Numbered from the stretch's first letter, positions 14,091-35,812 are shown. The stretch is 64,000 nucleotides of DNA from Amorphochlora amoebiformis (GCA_054601695.1 BAAHQB010000193.1:62001-126000), one strand, 5' to 3'. A program made the numbers and translations. The notes: a model not told the origin generated them from the sequence alone.

Positions 14091-14235
14091 GAAAAACCTC
14101 TGGAAACTTGACATGGCGTGACGTCACGTTGTGTAACGATATACCTATAGGTCTGGTATTACGAAACCAAATGTACTACCCGGTGCTATCCGGTACTACC
14201 GACAAGGTAATCTCCGAGTAATCTCGGGCATAGGC
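14085..14235 (+). repeat. Dispersed repeat, copy 1
   Basis: Non-microsatellite block with GTGACGTCACGTT, TGTAACGATATAC, ACTACCCGG, CTATCCGGTACTACC and AATCTCCGAG in that order. The same order of motifs occurs on the minus strand at 37,965-38,110. It is therefore a dispersed family. The palindrome TGACGTCA (a CRE/bZIP site) is shared. No coding frame was found; class unknown, possibly part of an LTR or a non-autonomous element. Confidence 0.6.
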
Positions 14236-14375
14236 ATGCGTCGATGGATTTAATATATATATATATATGTACACATATGTATATATATATATATATATAT
14301 ATGTATATTATATGTATTTATAAATAGATATAAAGGAGTGTTTTGTTTTGTGATGATCAGAACATGAGATAAGTT

Positions 14376-14445
14376 TTAGGGTTAGGGTTAGGGTTAGGGT
14401 TAGGGTTAGGGTTAGGGTTAGGGTTAGGGTTAGGGTTAGGGTTAA
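14376..14445 (+). repeat. TTAGGG array, about 12 perfect units
   Basis: Perfect TTAGGG units. With the CCCTAA array at 15,067-15,238 it forms a TTAGGG ... CCCTAA pair, the orientation expected of two telomeres joined head to head, separated by about 620 bp of unique and (TA)n sequence. The unique flank at 14,446-14,575 contains no recognisable gene. Confidence 0.9.
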
Positions 14446-14725
14446 ATGTGTTACGTGCAACACACGGAATTGTCACTCAGATGTGGTCTATTACAACAGG
14501 AGTGTGTCTTGTATAGCTTACATTTCACAAACAATAAACTATTGGGCTAGTATAAAATGCTGCAATAATATGTATAAATATATTTATATATATATATATA
14601 TATATGTATATATTATAAATGTTATATATATATTATATTATATATATATATATATATAATATATATATACATACATATATATATATATATACATACACAT
14701 ACATATGAATACGCATACATATCTG

Positions 14726-14785
<60 letters not shown>

Positions 14786-14933
14786 CATATATATATACAT
14801 ACATACATATATATATACATATTATATATATGTACATATATATATGGATGGAGTATACTCTTTAATCAGAGTTGTGGTATCAGAATATGAATAAAAATAT
14901 AAAAACATAGATGTTCATGTATATACTTATATA

Positions 14934-14985
<52 letters not shown>

Positions 14986-14987
14986 CA

Positions 14988-15025
<38 letters not shown>

Positions 15026-15066
15026 CCATAGGCTTTGGATCAGCTCAAAGTCTAAACCGTCAGGTA

Positions 15067-15238
15067 TAACCCTAACCCTAACCCTAACCTTAATCCTAAC
15101 CCTAACCCTAACCCTAACCCTAACCCTAACCCTAACACTAACCCTAACCCTAACCCTAACCCTAACTCTAACCCTAACGCTAACCCTAACCCTAAACCCT
15201 AACCCCAACCCTAACCCTAAGCCTAATTCTAACCCTAA
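15067..15238 (+). repeat. CCCTAA array
   Basis: About 28 CCCTAA units, with variants (CACTAA, CTCTAA, CCCTAAA, CCCCAA). On the minus strand its last TTAG|GG unit abuts an open peptide [15 protein letters not shown] ending at a GTATAT donor at 15,027. On the plus strand the same 32 bp (15,033-15,064) lies between CATAG and CAG|GTATAA and is also open. One real exon may be here, but the strand cannot be decided. Confidence 0.85.
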
Positions 15239-15259
15239 GGTGGCTTGTTTTAGCTCCAA

Positions 15260-15272
15260 GAACGGTACATAT

Positions 15273-15314
<42 letters not shown>

Positions 15315-15349
15315 CATGTAATATATTTATGTATATGTATGTATATATG

Positions 15350-15382
<33 letters not shown>

Positions 15383-15394
15383 GTGTATATATAT

Positions 15395-15478
<84 letters not shown>

Positions 15479-15483
15479 ATATA

Positions 15484-15527
<44 letters not shown>

Positions 15528-15581
15528 ATATGCAATATAAGAGTAATTTGTAACCATACATTTAATTAGCTTAATATACAC

Positions 15582-15616
<35 letters not shown>

Positions 15617-15661
15617 AATATATATATATATGCCTTACAGTTTTAAGTGTCTAAACCAATG

Positions 15662-15693
<32 letters not shown>

Positions 15694-15746
15694 CTATGTA
15701 TGTACATATATGAATATACATATTCATATATATATATGTTTATATA

Positions 15747-15784
<38 letters not shown>

Positions 15785-15820
15785 ATGCATATGTACACAT
15801 ATACATATTTTTATACCAAA

Positions 15821-15852
<32 letters not shown>

Positions 15853-15854
15853 CT

Positions 15855-15901
<47 letters not shown>

Positions 15902-16130
15902 TTTATCGATGTATCAAGAACTTGATGTAACATATTTATACAACTATGTAGTTATTATATATATGTATATATATTATATATATATATATATACATATATA
16001 TATGTATATGAATATATGTATATGTATATATATCTATATATATATATATATATATAAACATATATATATACATACATACATATACATACATATCTATATA
16101 TTGTTAATATATATATATATATATATTGTA
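15260..16130. repeat. (TA)n-rich stretch
   Basis: Microsatellites with small islands at 15,535-15,590, 15,630-15,660 and 15,895-15,955. A possible 11-bp micro-exon (CTCCAAGAACG at 15,255-15,265) lies between CTTGTTTTAG and GTACAT and could precede the exon at 16,134, but it is too short to support alone. Confidence 0.65.
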
Positions 16131-16133
16131 TAG

Positions 16134-23830
<7,697 letters not shown>

Positions 23831-23934
23831 GTAATGTGTTTCTCTGTCCGCATATGATATAAATCAAATATGTGTTCATAAGTATATGTTTATAGTTAGG
23901 GAATAGCTTTTTATATTGGTTCAGTGTAAAGTTA

Positions 23935-24262
23935 TATGCGTGTGTGTTATGCGTATATGTTTCGGTTTTTATCAAAAATATTGATTGCAAGATATTGAAA
24001 TATCAGGTTATGTGCGTGTGTATTACGTACACGTTAGTATATAAATATATTTATTTCAAATATTTTACGTTTCAGGGTTTTGCAAAATATTTTACGTTTC
24101 AGGGTATGTGCGTGTGTTTTATGTGTATATGTTGGTATATAAACATATTTATGGTATATAAACATATTTATTGGAAACATTAAGGTCTGGCTGCGAAGGA
24201 TACAATCGCTAATCTGGTTTGTGGCTTTCAGCTGATTCTCTTTACCGGGTAAATAGATATAC

Positions 24263-24270
<8 letters not shown>
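23935..24270. repeat. Three diverged copies of a GTGCGTGTGT unit, plus unique end
   Basis: A 70-80-bp unit (TATGTGCGTGTGT, ACGTACACGTTAGTATAT or variants, then ATTTATT) occurs near 23,935, 24,008 and 24,102, with an AAATATTTTACGTTTCAGGG duplication at 24,057-24,095. The unique tail at 24,180-24,255 is open on both strands without a full exon. Confidence 0.55.
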
Positions 24271-24312
<42 letters not shown>

Positions 24313-24388
24313 ATATTATTGTGTAATATCTACAAATGTATATGTGCATGAGTATATATTCATGTACATACGTATATATAGATTTAAA

Positions 24389-24429
<41 letters not shown>

Positions 24430-24529
24430 TATTACTATTTATGCATATAATTATATATATATATATATATATATTTATACATATATATGTACGCGTTTAT
24501 ATATGTTAATGCTGTATGTATGTACAACG

Positions 24530-24560
<31 letters not shown>

Positions 24561-24868
24561 CATACATATATATATATATATATATCTAACATCAAGAGAT
24601 GATCAGAGTATATAATATATATATATATATACATGCACATATATATATATATATATATATGTATATGTGTGTATAACGGGCAAATTTGTAAACATATATG
24701 TATATCTTTGTATATATATGTATATATATATATATATATATATAAATATATAATATATATATGTATGTGTACATACGTACATATTACATATACATAAATC
24801 TATGTATATGTGGATATATTTAATATGTATATACTAAACACAGACACATTTAAATATATATATATATC

Positions 24869-24906
<38 letters not shown>

Positions 24907-24977
24907 CTTATATCATATAAATATATATAGATGTATACATATATATATATATATATATGCGTTATTGAATGTAGCAC

Positions 24978-25058
<81 letters not shown>

Positions 25059-25147
25059 GAGATATTATATACATACATATATTGAATAAATATATATATA
25101 TATATATACATTTATTTATATACATTTATATTCTATATATATATATG

Positions 25148-25218
<71 letters not shown>

Positions 25219-25284
25219 AGGATTAAGCGAGGAACTAGCATTGATGTCGGCTCACACCAAGGAATTGTAGAGAAAATGTATATA

Positions 25285-25330
<46 letters not shown>

Positions 25331-25510
25331 GTATATATATAGTACATATATGACATATATAATATACAAATGCATGGAATTGTGGAGAAAATGTATATAA
25401 TTTATATATATATATATATATATATAAATATATATATACATATAGTACATACATGGCATATCTAATATACAAATCCATGGAACTGTAGGGAAAATGTATG
25501 CAAATTATAC

Positions 25511-25551
<41 letters not shown>

Positions 25552-25633
25552 TAGTACATATATGACATATCTAATGTACAAATCCATGGAATTGTAGAGA
25601 AAATGTATACACACTCTATACATGTATATATAT

Positions 25634-25669
<36 letters not shown>

Positions 25670-25800
25670 GAGTACATATTTGACATATGTAATATATAAA
25701 TGCATATGTATATTATGTATGTATGTGTAAATACTTTATGTACACATGTACATAAATATATGTGTATACATACATATATATATATATACATAAGTTGTCT
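24270..25800. repeat. Microsatellites with a four-copy 100-160-bp unit
   Basis: (TA)n and (TATG)n. At 25,225-25,690 four units carry GGAATTGTAGAGAAAATGTA, AATTTATATAT, and GACATATCTAATATACAAAT. The first is preceded by a unique stretch (GTTCCTCGCTTAATCC on the minus strand). Minus-strand frames through them read (M)..HFLYNSMDLY, probably an exon-edge family, but I see no clear full exon. Confidence 0.6.
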
Positions 25801-25804
25801 AGAC

Positions 25805-26322
25805 AGTCAATCCGTGAGATATCTTGACACTCAAGTCGTGAAATAAATCTCTTGACACTCAATGTGTGGGGTGTCTTGACACTCAATGTGTGGGGTGTCT
25901 TGACAGTAAATATGTGGCCCTTGGTGTATTGGCTAGTAGTTTACAAAGGTCTAACTTACTCACGGACTCTCTTGACACCCAAATTCTGACATTGGGCATA
26001 TGTTTGTCTTGACACTCAAGAAGTTGGATGTCTTGACACTCAAGTCGTGAAATAAATGTCTTGACACTCTATGTGTGGGGTGTCTTGACAGTAAATATGT
26101 AACCCGGGGTGTATTTGCTAATAGCTTACAAAGGTCTAACTTACGAACTCTCTTGACACCCAAATTCTGACATTGGGCATATGTTTAACTTGAAACTCAA
26201 GAAGTTGGATGTCTTGACACTCAAGTCGTGAAATAAATGTCTTGACACTCTATGTGTGGGGTGTCTTGACAGTAATATGTAACCCGGGTGTATTTGCTAG
26301 CAGTTTACAAAGGTCTAACTTA
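25805..26322 (-). repeat. 3' echo array of exon 26324-26391 (three units of about 190 bp)
   Basis: Units rich in CTTGACACTCAAG and TGTGTGGGGTGTCTTGACAG. Two upstream-strand copies of the exon end are embedded (25,960-25,999 and 26,143-26,182) and read PNVRIWVSRE on the minus strand, each followed by a consensus donor (GTGAGT and GTAAGT). They lie downstream of the full exon in transcription order. Confidence 0.65.
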
Positions 26323-26323
26323 C

Positions 26324-26391
26324 GAACTCTCTTGACAGCCAGATTATGGCATTGGGCGTGTGTTTGTCTTGAAAGTCAAGACGTGGGGTGT
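26324..26391 (-). CDS. Exon of gene D (unknown protein)
   Basis: Minus strand. Acceptor TTTCAAG (AG at 26393-26392), 68 bp, donor AGTTC followed by GTAAGT. Two bases, then [20 protein letters not shown] and EF in phase 0. Joins the exon at 28284-28359 as Asn without a frame break. No family recognised. Two extra copies of its second half with working-looking donors follow it. Confidence 0.4.
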
Positions 26392-26399
26392 CTTGAAAT

Positions 26400-26409
26400 C
26401 TCCCGAATA

Positions 26410-26447
<38 letters not shown>

Positions 26448-26473
26448 GAGTATATATATATATATATATATGA

Positions 26474-26509
<36 letters not shown>

Positions 26510-27033
26510 ATAAGAGTATATAGATATAAGCATAATGCATATTAAGTATGTGTTTAGAGAAATCTCCGAATCATACATGTATATATATATATATATATAT
26601 ACATATATATTGTATATATATATATATATATATACGTATATATATGCGCATAAGAGAATATAGATATGAGCATATACATGTTATATATATGTATAGTGAA
26701 ATATCCCTCATATATATATATGTATATATATATGTATATATAGTATATATACGCATAAGAGTATATAGATATTATGCTGATAATACATACTTGATATATG
26801 TGTAGTGAACCAAATATACATATATATATATATATATATTATATATAAATATATATATATATGTATATATATGAGTATGCATATGCGAATATGAGTAAAT
26901 AGATATGAGCATAATATATATTTAATATATAGCGAGATCTCCCGAATTATACTAAGGTCATCTGACGGACACCAGGTGACTACATATCATAAATAATATG
27001 TATCTATATTATATATATGTATATGTGTGTGTG

Positions 27034-27065
<32 letters not shown>

Positions 27066-27448
27066 AACATGTACATATATGTAAAAATATGTAAAAAATA
27101 CCTATTATTGTGCATATGTTTGTATATAATATGTATGGGTGATGTGTATAATATAGGGAATAGATATATGTAGAATGCATATACATATATATGTTTGTAT
27201 CTCTTCAATATATATATACGCCTATGTATATATATATATATATAAATTGTGTTGTTCTATATTTAGAATATATATATATATATACATATACACATATATA
27301 TATACATATACATATATATATTATAAATATATATATATATGTAATACATATATATATATACATATACATATATATATGTGTGTGTAGAATACATATACAT
27401 ATATATCGTTGTATCTCTTCATTATGTATATACGCCTATGTATGTATG

Positions 27449-27489
<41 letters not shown>

Positions 27490-27507
27490 TGTGTTTTTGT
27501 ATATTTA

Positions 27508-27558
<51 letters not shown>

Positions 27559-27669
27559 ATATATATATTATATGTGTGTAATATATATATATATATATAT
27601 ATATGTAGAATACATATACATATATATGTTTGTGTCTCTTCATTATATATATACGCATATGTATATATG

Positions 27670-27717
<48 letters not shown>

Positions 27718-27738
27718 GTTTTTATATATATTTTCTAT

Positions 27739-27795
<57 letters not shown>

Positions 27796-27827
27796 ATATT
27801 ACATATATATTATATATATATATATTT

Positions 27828-27858
<31 letters not shown>

Positions 27859-28232
27859 GTATATATATATATAATATTATATGTACATATATAAAAATAT
27901 ATATATATATAGTTATATCTTAATCCTTTCGTGCATGGAAGCTTTGTTTTAAAGAATCATGTAAAATACATACTTATGCATACATCTGTAGAATCTACAA
28001 TATTACGTTCAAACCACATACATACATTTCTACAATGATTTTTATGTTACATATATACATATATATATATATATATATATTATGTAACATATGTATATAT
28101 ATATGTTATATATGTATATATATATATATATGTTATATATATATATATATATATATTATGTAACATATATATACATAATTATATGTATATATATATATTA
28201 TATATATATATATATATATAAATATATTATAT

Positions 28233-28280
<48 letters not shown>
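26400..28280. repeat. Microsatellite intron with two tandem families
   Basis: At 26,500-26,950 four copies of a unit with GCGCATAAGAGTATATAGAT and AGAGAAATCTCCGAATCATA-like bases; at 27,170-27,660 four copies with AGAATACATATACATATATA and GTTTGTATCTCTTCA. Neither has a supported exon. If gene D is right this is its intron. Confidence 0.65.
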
Positions 28281-28283
<3 letters not shown>

Positions 28284-28359
28284 TCAGATCCTTATTCCTT
28301 CCTCGAAAGTGGTAAACAACGTAATTATCATCCATAAGAGTTCCAAAAACTAAGACAAT
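28284..28359 (-). CDS. Exon of gene D (unknown protein)
   Basis: Minus strand. Acceptor TTTTGATCAG (AG at 28361-28360), 76 bp, donor CTGA followed by GTATAT. Only one frame is open: IVLVFGTLMDDNYVVYHFRG then RNKDL plus one base. The mix of hydrophobic beta-like residues and charged residues looks genuine. Its intron begins in (TA)n. Upstream, a 21-bp unit (AAAATCCCGGATATTTACA) is tandemly repeated three times at 28,367-28,428. Confidence 0.4.
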
Positions 28360-28434
28360 CTGATCAAAATCCCGGATATTTACACGAAAATCCCGGATAT
28401 TTACATGAAAATCCCTGATATTTACATCTGAAAT

Positions 28435-28439
<5 letters not shown>

Positions 28440-28494
<55 letters not shown>

Positions 28495-29039
28495 ACTGTC
28501 TAGATGTACATGTATTTATATTAAACTATATATATAATATATAATGATATATATATATATATGATGTAAATCCAATACATCTTATTAAGCTTATGTCGTC
28601 TGCGTAGCCTAGACACTAATAGAAAGCGAATGTCATAGCTTGTAGTAACTCATTATCACTGATACATAATCTAGATAATACATCTAGACATGTACGTATA
28701 TAACATTAGCTACATTGGATGAATAAATCACCATTACAGATACATAATACATATACACATGCTACATTAGCTGCATTAGATGAATTCGAAATAGATATAT
28801 TCCGAAGGTCTTGTGCTTAGGGTCTGTATTGAGTTTTTGAATCATTCAGTTGAATATTGAATAAATTAATGCCAAGTCTAAGCAAATCTACATGTAGCAT
28901 GTATATATGTATATGTTTATATCCTAGGTATATATCTAGTATATACATGTTTATATCCTAGATATATATATATATATATACATATTTATATCCTAGTCTA
29001 TCTATTCCTAGATATATATATACAATAATGATATATCTA

Positions 29040-29071
<32 letters not shown>

Positions 29072-29177
29072 ACTATACGGTGGTTCAGTAGATTATCGAA
29101 TCTTGTGTATATCAGTGTGTATATTAATTATATAAGAATCTGCTTTGCTATCAGATAAGATTAGTAATATAGTAATT

Positions 29178-29232
<55 letters not shown>

Positions 29233-30224
29233 ATGCATACGAAATCACCGCCATATTAAGTGTATGATCGTTTAGCATCAACGAATTATAAGTTGTACAA
29301 GATTAAAGATTTGTGTTAGAACTTATATGCATAATACATTTGTTACATGAGTATAACAATTGACTATACGTCAGTGAGGAATGTCTAGAATGTAATTCGA
29401 TCGCCGGGACTGGATATCAAGCATTATTTTTGCCTTATAGCGATGATATACATTACCATAGTCAACTAGCAAACTGTGATGATACGTACATGCGCATACC
29501 ATTTAGACCATGACATAGATATATGCAACACTGTGCTTTATCTAGTTTATGCGCGAATTTATTAATTTCTCGAGTCTTATACGTATCCTGTATCCATATA
29601 GATGAATTGATAAGACAAAAACATAACTTGAATTACGTTACGTACGTATGTCATCTGTTTCAAAGTCATATATGAAAAAAAGGATATTATTTCAGTATGA
29701 TTATGATACATGTTGAAACAATACATACATACGTACGTATGCGTACGTATGCGTACATCAAAATTCGACCCCAAACACACAAACACATATATAAAGCATT
29801 AAGAGTTGCATGTACAATAGATATCTAGTAGCAATTATTGCTAACAACATATACATACGTACGTATACGGATCACATATCTGATAATGCTACTTAGATAC
29901 ACTGCAACTGTTTCTGCATACGTACGTATATATATGACGTTTCTATTATTGTTACGTACGTACGTATACGGATACGTAGATGCGTATTGTGATTATTCTC
30001 TTTCCACGTATACGCATACGTAGATGCGTATTGTTTATTCTTTTTCCAATAGAAAACAGCTGATAACCCATGTGCTTTTCTAACTCATATCTATTGTTGC
30101 TGCTTAGATACACTGCAACTGTTTTTGCATACGTACGTATATGGATAACGTATCTTTTTGTTTTTACTAACGTACGTATACGGTTACGTAGATGCGTAGT
30201 GATTATTTATTCCTTTTCAAATAG

Positions 30225-30272
<48 letters not shown>

Positions 30273-30740
30273 TAAACTGATAACCCATGTGCTTTTCTAA
30301 TGCACACACATATTAGATACAAGACTACGTTTATGATAGACTGTTTACTAGCTGATATTTGCGTACGTACTACATATCTACATCTATATATCATAGTATT
30401 ATACATTTAATATATCACCGTTGTACATAACGGATGATTGTATACCAATTCCACATACATGTATATCTTGATTGATTTACGTAAAATCCACTAAAACTCA
30501 CCGTAATGATGCAGGAAACATACCGCAGCACAACTAATATTATCAGTAAGTACATGTTGTACAATCCGGCCGAAGTATATCGTAGTAATACTACGAGTAG
30601 CATATGCTAATACTGGCGATGTTAAGGTATTATTACTGTGTGAGTATTGAGTACATCTACATGTTGTTAGCGGGATTTAGTGCCCAAACCTCAGCAGTAA
30701 CGGATATGGCCTGTATGTATGTGTGTATATATTCTGATCG
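28440..30740. other. Mostly unique AT-rich stretch
   Basis: The least repetitive block of the window. It holds: a weak minus-strand exon at 28,766-28,823 (after AATACAG; reads PKHKTFGIYLFRIHLMQL; donor GTAGCA) with a partial copy of its end at about 28,703; TCCTAGGTATATATCTAGTATA-type repeats at 28,920-29,050; a duplicated 190-bp segment (GATACACTGCAACTGTTT, CATACGTACGTATA, GATAACCCATGTGCTTTTCT) at 29,880-30,080 and 30,095-30,300; and a possible plus-strand mini exon MMQETYRSTTNII before GTAAGT at 30,505-30,545. None is strong. Confidence 0.5.
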
Positions 30741-30792
30741 AATGTATATATCAATGTATATTTACACGTATATATATATATAATATTATGTA

Positions 30793-30839
<47 letters not shown>

Positions 30840-30847
30840 GGAATATA

Positions 30848-30895
<48 letters not shown>

Positions 30896-30960
30896 TATAT
30901 ATATATGTACAAAATTAAGTTATATATATATATATAATATATATATATATAAATATATAA

Positions 30961-30992
<32 letters not shown>

Positions 30993-31167
30993 CATACATA
31001 TATATATATATATGTTAATTTTCCTCATACATAATTCCATAATATGAATACATCTCTACTATATATATATATGTATATATTAATATATATAGTACATATA
31101 CACATACATGTACATATACATGTATACACATATACATGTATAATATATACACATATGTATATAATAG

Positions 31168-31246
<79 letters not shown>

Positions 31247-31535
31247 CAGCACCTATTAGCAATATTTTGCTTCTTGTTTCGTAGTATATATACATAGGTA
31301 TGTAAATACACATATATGTATACATATGTATATAATATATATATATATATATATATATGCATATAAATATATAAATGTCTACATGCACATACATTATCAA
31401 AATCAAGCTCAAGCCCATAGAGATGAATATATACATATATATATATTTATCTTATATATATATATATATATATATGAATGAAATCAAGAGATGGGTATCT
31501 CCCTCGATCTCTATCTCTCTCTTTTTCTCTTTCTC

Positions 31536-31574
<39 letters not shown>

Positions 31575-31617
31575 TATCAAATTCAAGTATATGGAACATG
31601 ATCTCTTTGTCTCTCTC

Positions 31618-31655
<38 letters not shown>

Positions 31656-31803
31656 ATATATACCTTATCAAATTTAAGTCTATGGAGAAGGATCTATATG
31701 TATATATATATATATATATATGTATATGTATATAGATCTAAAAACATTTCAACGAGTTTTATACATATGGATGTCTCTCTCTCTCTCTCTCTCTATCTCT
31801 CTT

Positions 31804-31842
<39 letters not shown>

Positions 31843-32685
31843 ATATATATATGTATATACCTTATCAGAATCAAGTCCATAAAGATGTATCTCTCTCTAT
31901 ATATATATATATATATACAAACATATGTATATATTATATATATATATATATATAAACACATATATTCGAATACATTATCAGAATTAGGTTTATACATATG
32001 TACACATCTCTCTCTCTCTCTCTCTATCTCTTTCTACATACATCTCAATATACACACATATCTATAATATATATATATATATATACCTTATCAGAATCAA
32101 GTCCATAGAGATGAATCTCTCCACACGACGCATTAGACGGAAATACCGAAGCTGTATATAAATATATATATATATATATATTTATTTTAGTATAAAGGTA
32201 ATATATATATTAAATATATATACATATATATATTATTATATATATATATATATAATATATCTATATATTTATATATATTTTGTATGAATATTCATGTATA
32301 CATCAAATATAATCTCTTCGGCGCTTGATTGAAATATCGAAGGTATATATCTATATAACTTATATATATATATATATCTATATAGCATATGCACATATAT
32401 CAAAATAGCATATGCACACATATCCAAATATACAAAAACATATTTACACACGCACATGTAGATATGTATGATGTAAAAATAATAAACACTTGTGTGTAAT
32501 ATAATGTATATGATATATATGTAGATATATATATATATATATATATCGATTTGGATATGTATACATACACACACACATATACATATATACATACACACAT
32601 GAAAATCTAATATGTGTGTACATACACACATACATACATATACACATACATAATATATATACACATGATTATTAGTACAATTTGG
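30740..32685. repeat. Microsatellites with a CT-linked repeat
   Basis: (TA)n throughout. From 31,390 to 32,120 a unit with TTATCAAAATCAAGTCCATA (or ..AGAATCAAGTCCATAGAG..), GATG and a short (CT)n recurs about six times. No exon with both borders. Remaining 32,120-32,690 is (TA)n/(CA)n with a mixed island at 32,130-32,160 and a related one at 32,305-32,345. Confidence 0.65.
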
Positions 32686-32687
32686 AG

Positions 32688-33126
32688 ATCACATGTCACA
32701 CATAATTGTCACATGTCACATACTGCATGTCACACATAATAGTCACATGTCACACATAATAGTCACATGTCACATATCACATGTCACACATAATTGTCAC
32801 ATGTTAAGTATTACATATGACACATAATAGTCACATGTCACCCACAATAGTCACATGTCACATGTCACATGTCACACATAGTAGTCACATGTCACATATC
32901 ACATGTCACACATAATAGTCACATGCCACATATTGCATGTCACACATAATAGTCACATGTCACACATTGCACGTCACACATAATAGTCACATGTCACACA
33001 TAATAGTCACATGTCACATCTAATAGTCACATATCACATATCACATGTCACACATAATAGTCACATGTCACATGTTGCATGTCACACATAATATTCACAT
33101 GTCACCCATAATAGTCACATGTCACA
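32688..33126 (+). repeat. 20-bp minisatellite, orientation 1
   Basis: Degenerate head-to-tail copies of AGTCACATGTCACACATAAT. It is the reverse complement of the array at 34,147-35,352, so the two are inverted arms about the 45-bp satellite. Each unit contains the palindrome ACATGT. Confidence 0.9.
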
Positions 33127-33156
33127 TATATGTATGTGTATGTGTATAGGTATATA

Positions 33157-33197
<41 letters not shown>

Positions 33198-33312
33198 AAA
33201 TATCTATACACATGCACACATATATAGGTATATATACATACATACGCAAATTTACATGTTTTTCAAATACATATACATACAAATATTTCACATATACAAT
33301 CTATCATGTGTT

Positions 33313-33935
33313 GTATATATCGATATTATGAATACAATATTATGTATATATAAATATGTATATGTAGATATTATGAATACAATATTATGTATATATAAAT
33401 ATGTATATATCGATATTATGAATACAATATTATGTATATATAAATATGTATATATCGATATTATGAATACAATATTATGTATATATAAATATGTATATAT
33501 CGATATTAGGAATACAATATTATGTGTATATAAATATGTATATATCGATATTATGAATACAATATTATGTGTATATAAATATGTATATATCGATATTATG
33601 AATACAATATTATGCGTATATAAATATGTATATATCGATATTATGAATACAATATTATGTGTATATAAATATGTATATATCGATATTATGAATACAATAT
33701 TATGTATATATAAATATGTATATATCGATATTATGAATACAATATTATGTGTATATAAATATGTATATATCGATATTATGAATACAATATTATGCGTATA
33801 TAAATATGTATATATCGATATTATGAATACAATATTATGTATATATAAATATGTATATATCGATATTATGAATACAATGTTATATGTGTATATAAATATG
33901 TATATATCGATATTATGAATACAATATTATATGTA
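33313..33935 (+). repeat. 45-bp satellite, about 13.5 copies
   Basis: Nearly identical units CGATATTATGAATACAATAT plus TATGTATATATAAATATGTATATAT. Because 45 is divisible by three, a 262-codon open frame runs through it (15-residue repeat YIDIMNTILCIYKYV). The frame starts and ends in microsatellite DNA and has no other coding sign, so I treat it as satellite. Confidence 0.85.
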
Positions 33936-34025
33936 TATATATATGTATACATATATTTGTTTGGTGTGCATATAAATGACATATTGATATACACATATAC
34001 TGCAATCATATAAATATATATATAC

Positions 34026-34057
<32 letters not shown>

Positions 34058-34105
34058 GTATATATGTGTGCGTGTATGCCTGTGGATACGTATATATTAT
34101 ATATA

Positions 34106-34146
<41 letters not shown>

Positions 34147-34151
<5 letters not shown>

Positions 34152-35352
34152 CATGTGACAATTATGTCTATGTGATATATGACATGTCACTATGTGTGAC
34201 ATGTGATACGTGACATGTGACTATTATGTGTGACATGTGATATGTGACATGTGACTATTATGCGTGACATATGACATGTGACATGTCACTATTTGTGACA
34301 TGTAATACGTAACATGTGACAATTATGTGTGACATGTGATATGTGACATGTGACTATTATGTGTGACATGTGACATGTAACTATTATGTGTGGCATGTGA
34401 CTATTATGTATGACATGTGAGACGTGACATGTGACAATTATGTGTGACATGTGATACGTAACATGTGACTGTTATGTGTGACATGTGACTATTATATTTG
34501 ACATGTGACTATTATGTGTGACATGTGAGACGTGACATGTGACAATTATGTGTGACTGACATGTGATACGTGACATGTGACAATTATGTGTGACATGTGA
34601 TATGTGACATGTGACTATTATGTGTGACGTGTGACATGTCAGTATTATGCGTGATATGTGACTATTATGTATGACATGTGAGGGGTGACATGTGACAATT
34701 ATGTGTGACATGTGATATGTGACATGTGACTATTATGTGTGACATGTGACTATTATATGTGACATGTGACTATTATGTGTGACATGTTATACGTTACATG
34801 TGACTATTATGTGTGACATGTGATACGTGACATGTGACTATTATGTGTGACATGTGATATGTGACATGTGACTATTATGTGTGACATGGGACTATTATAT
34901 GTGACATGTGACTATTATGTGTGACATGTGATACGTGACATGTGACTATTATGTGTGACATGTGATATGTGACATGTGACTATTATGTGTGACATGGGAC
35001 TATTATATTTGACATGTGACTATTATGTGTGACATGTGATATGTGACATGTGACTATTATGTGTGACATGGGACTATTATATTTGACATGTGACAATTAT
35101 GTGTGACATGTGATACGTGACATGTGACTATTATGTGTGACATGTGATACGTGACATGTGACTATTATGTGTGACATGTGATACGTGACATGTGACTATT
35201 ATGTGTGACATGTGATACGTGACATGTGACAATTATGTGTGACATGTGATATGTGACATGTGACTATTATGTGTGACATGTGATACGTGACATGTGACAA
35301 TTATGTGTGACATGTGATACGTGACATGTGACAATTATGTGTGACATGTGAT
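34147..35352 (-). repeat. 20-bp minisatellite, orientation 2
   Basis: About 1.2 kb of GACATGTGACTATTATGTGT with many GACATGTGATACGTGACATG variants; higher-order blocks of several units recur near the right end. Inverted relative to 32,688-33,126. Confidence 0.9.
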
Positions 35353-35438
35353 ATATATGTATATATACATATATGTACATATAATACCTGATATTGCCGT
35401 TTGGTTATTTACGATCATTTCTATCATGCCTAATATCG

Positions 35439-35483
<45 letters not shown>

Positions 35484-35521
35484 GTATACATAATATATAT
35501 ATTATATATATATATATACAC

Positions 35522-35554
<33 letters not shown>

Positions 35555-35569
35555 ATATTATATATATAT

Positions 35570-35720
35570 ATATATAACATACTACTTATTACGAATACGT
35601 ATATGCATTACAAATGTGTATACATACGTTTATATATACATATATATGTATATATATATATATATAACATACTACTTATTACGTATACGTATATGCATTA
35701 CAAATGTGTATACATACGTT

Positions 35721-35759
<39 letters not shown>

Positions 35760-35780
35760 TATACATACGTTTATATATAT

Positions 35781-35812
<32 letters not shown>

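Noticed and set aside
29371-29409. Small minus-strand terminal exon SRRSNYILDIPH-stop after ATATCCAG
   Set aside because: Only 13 codons and no partner exon with matching phase.
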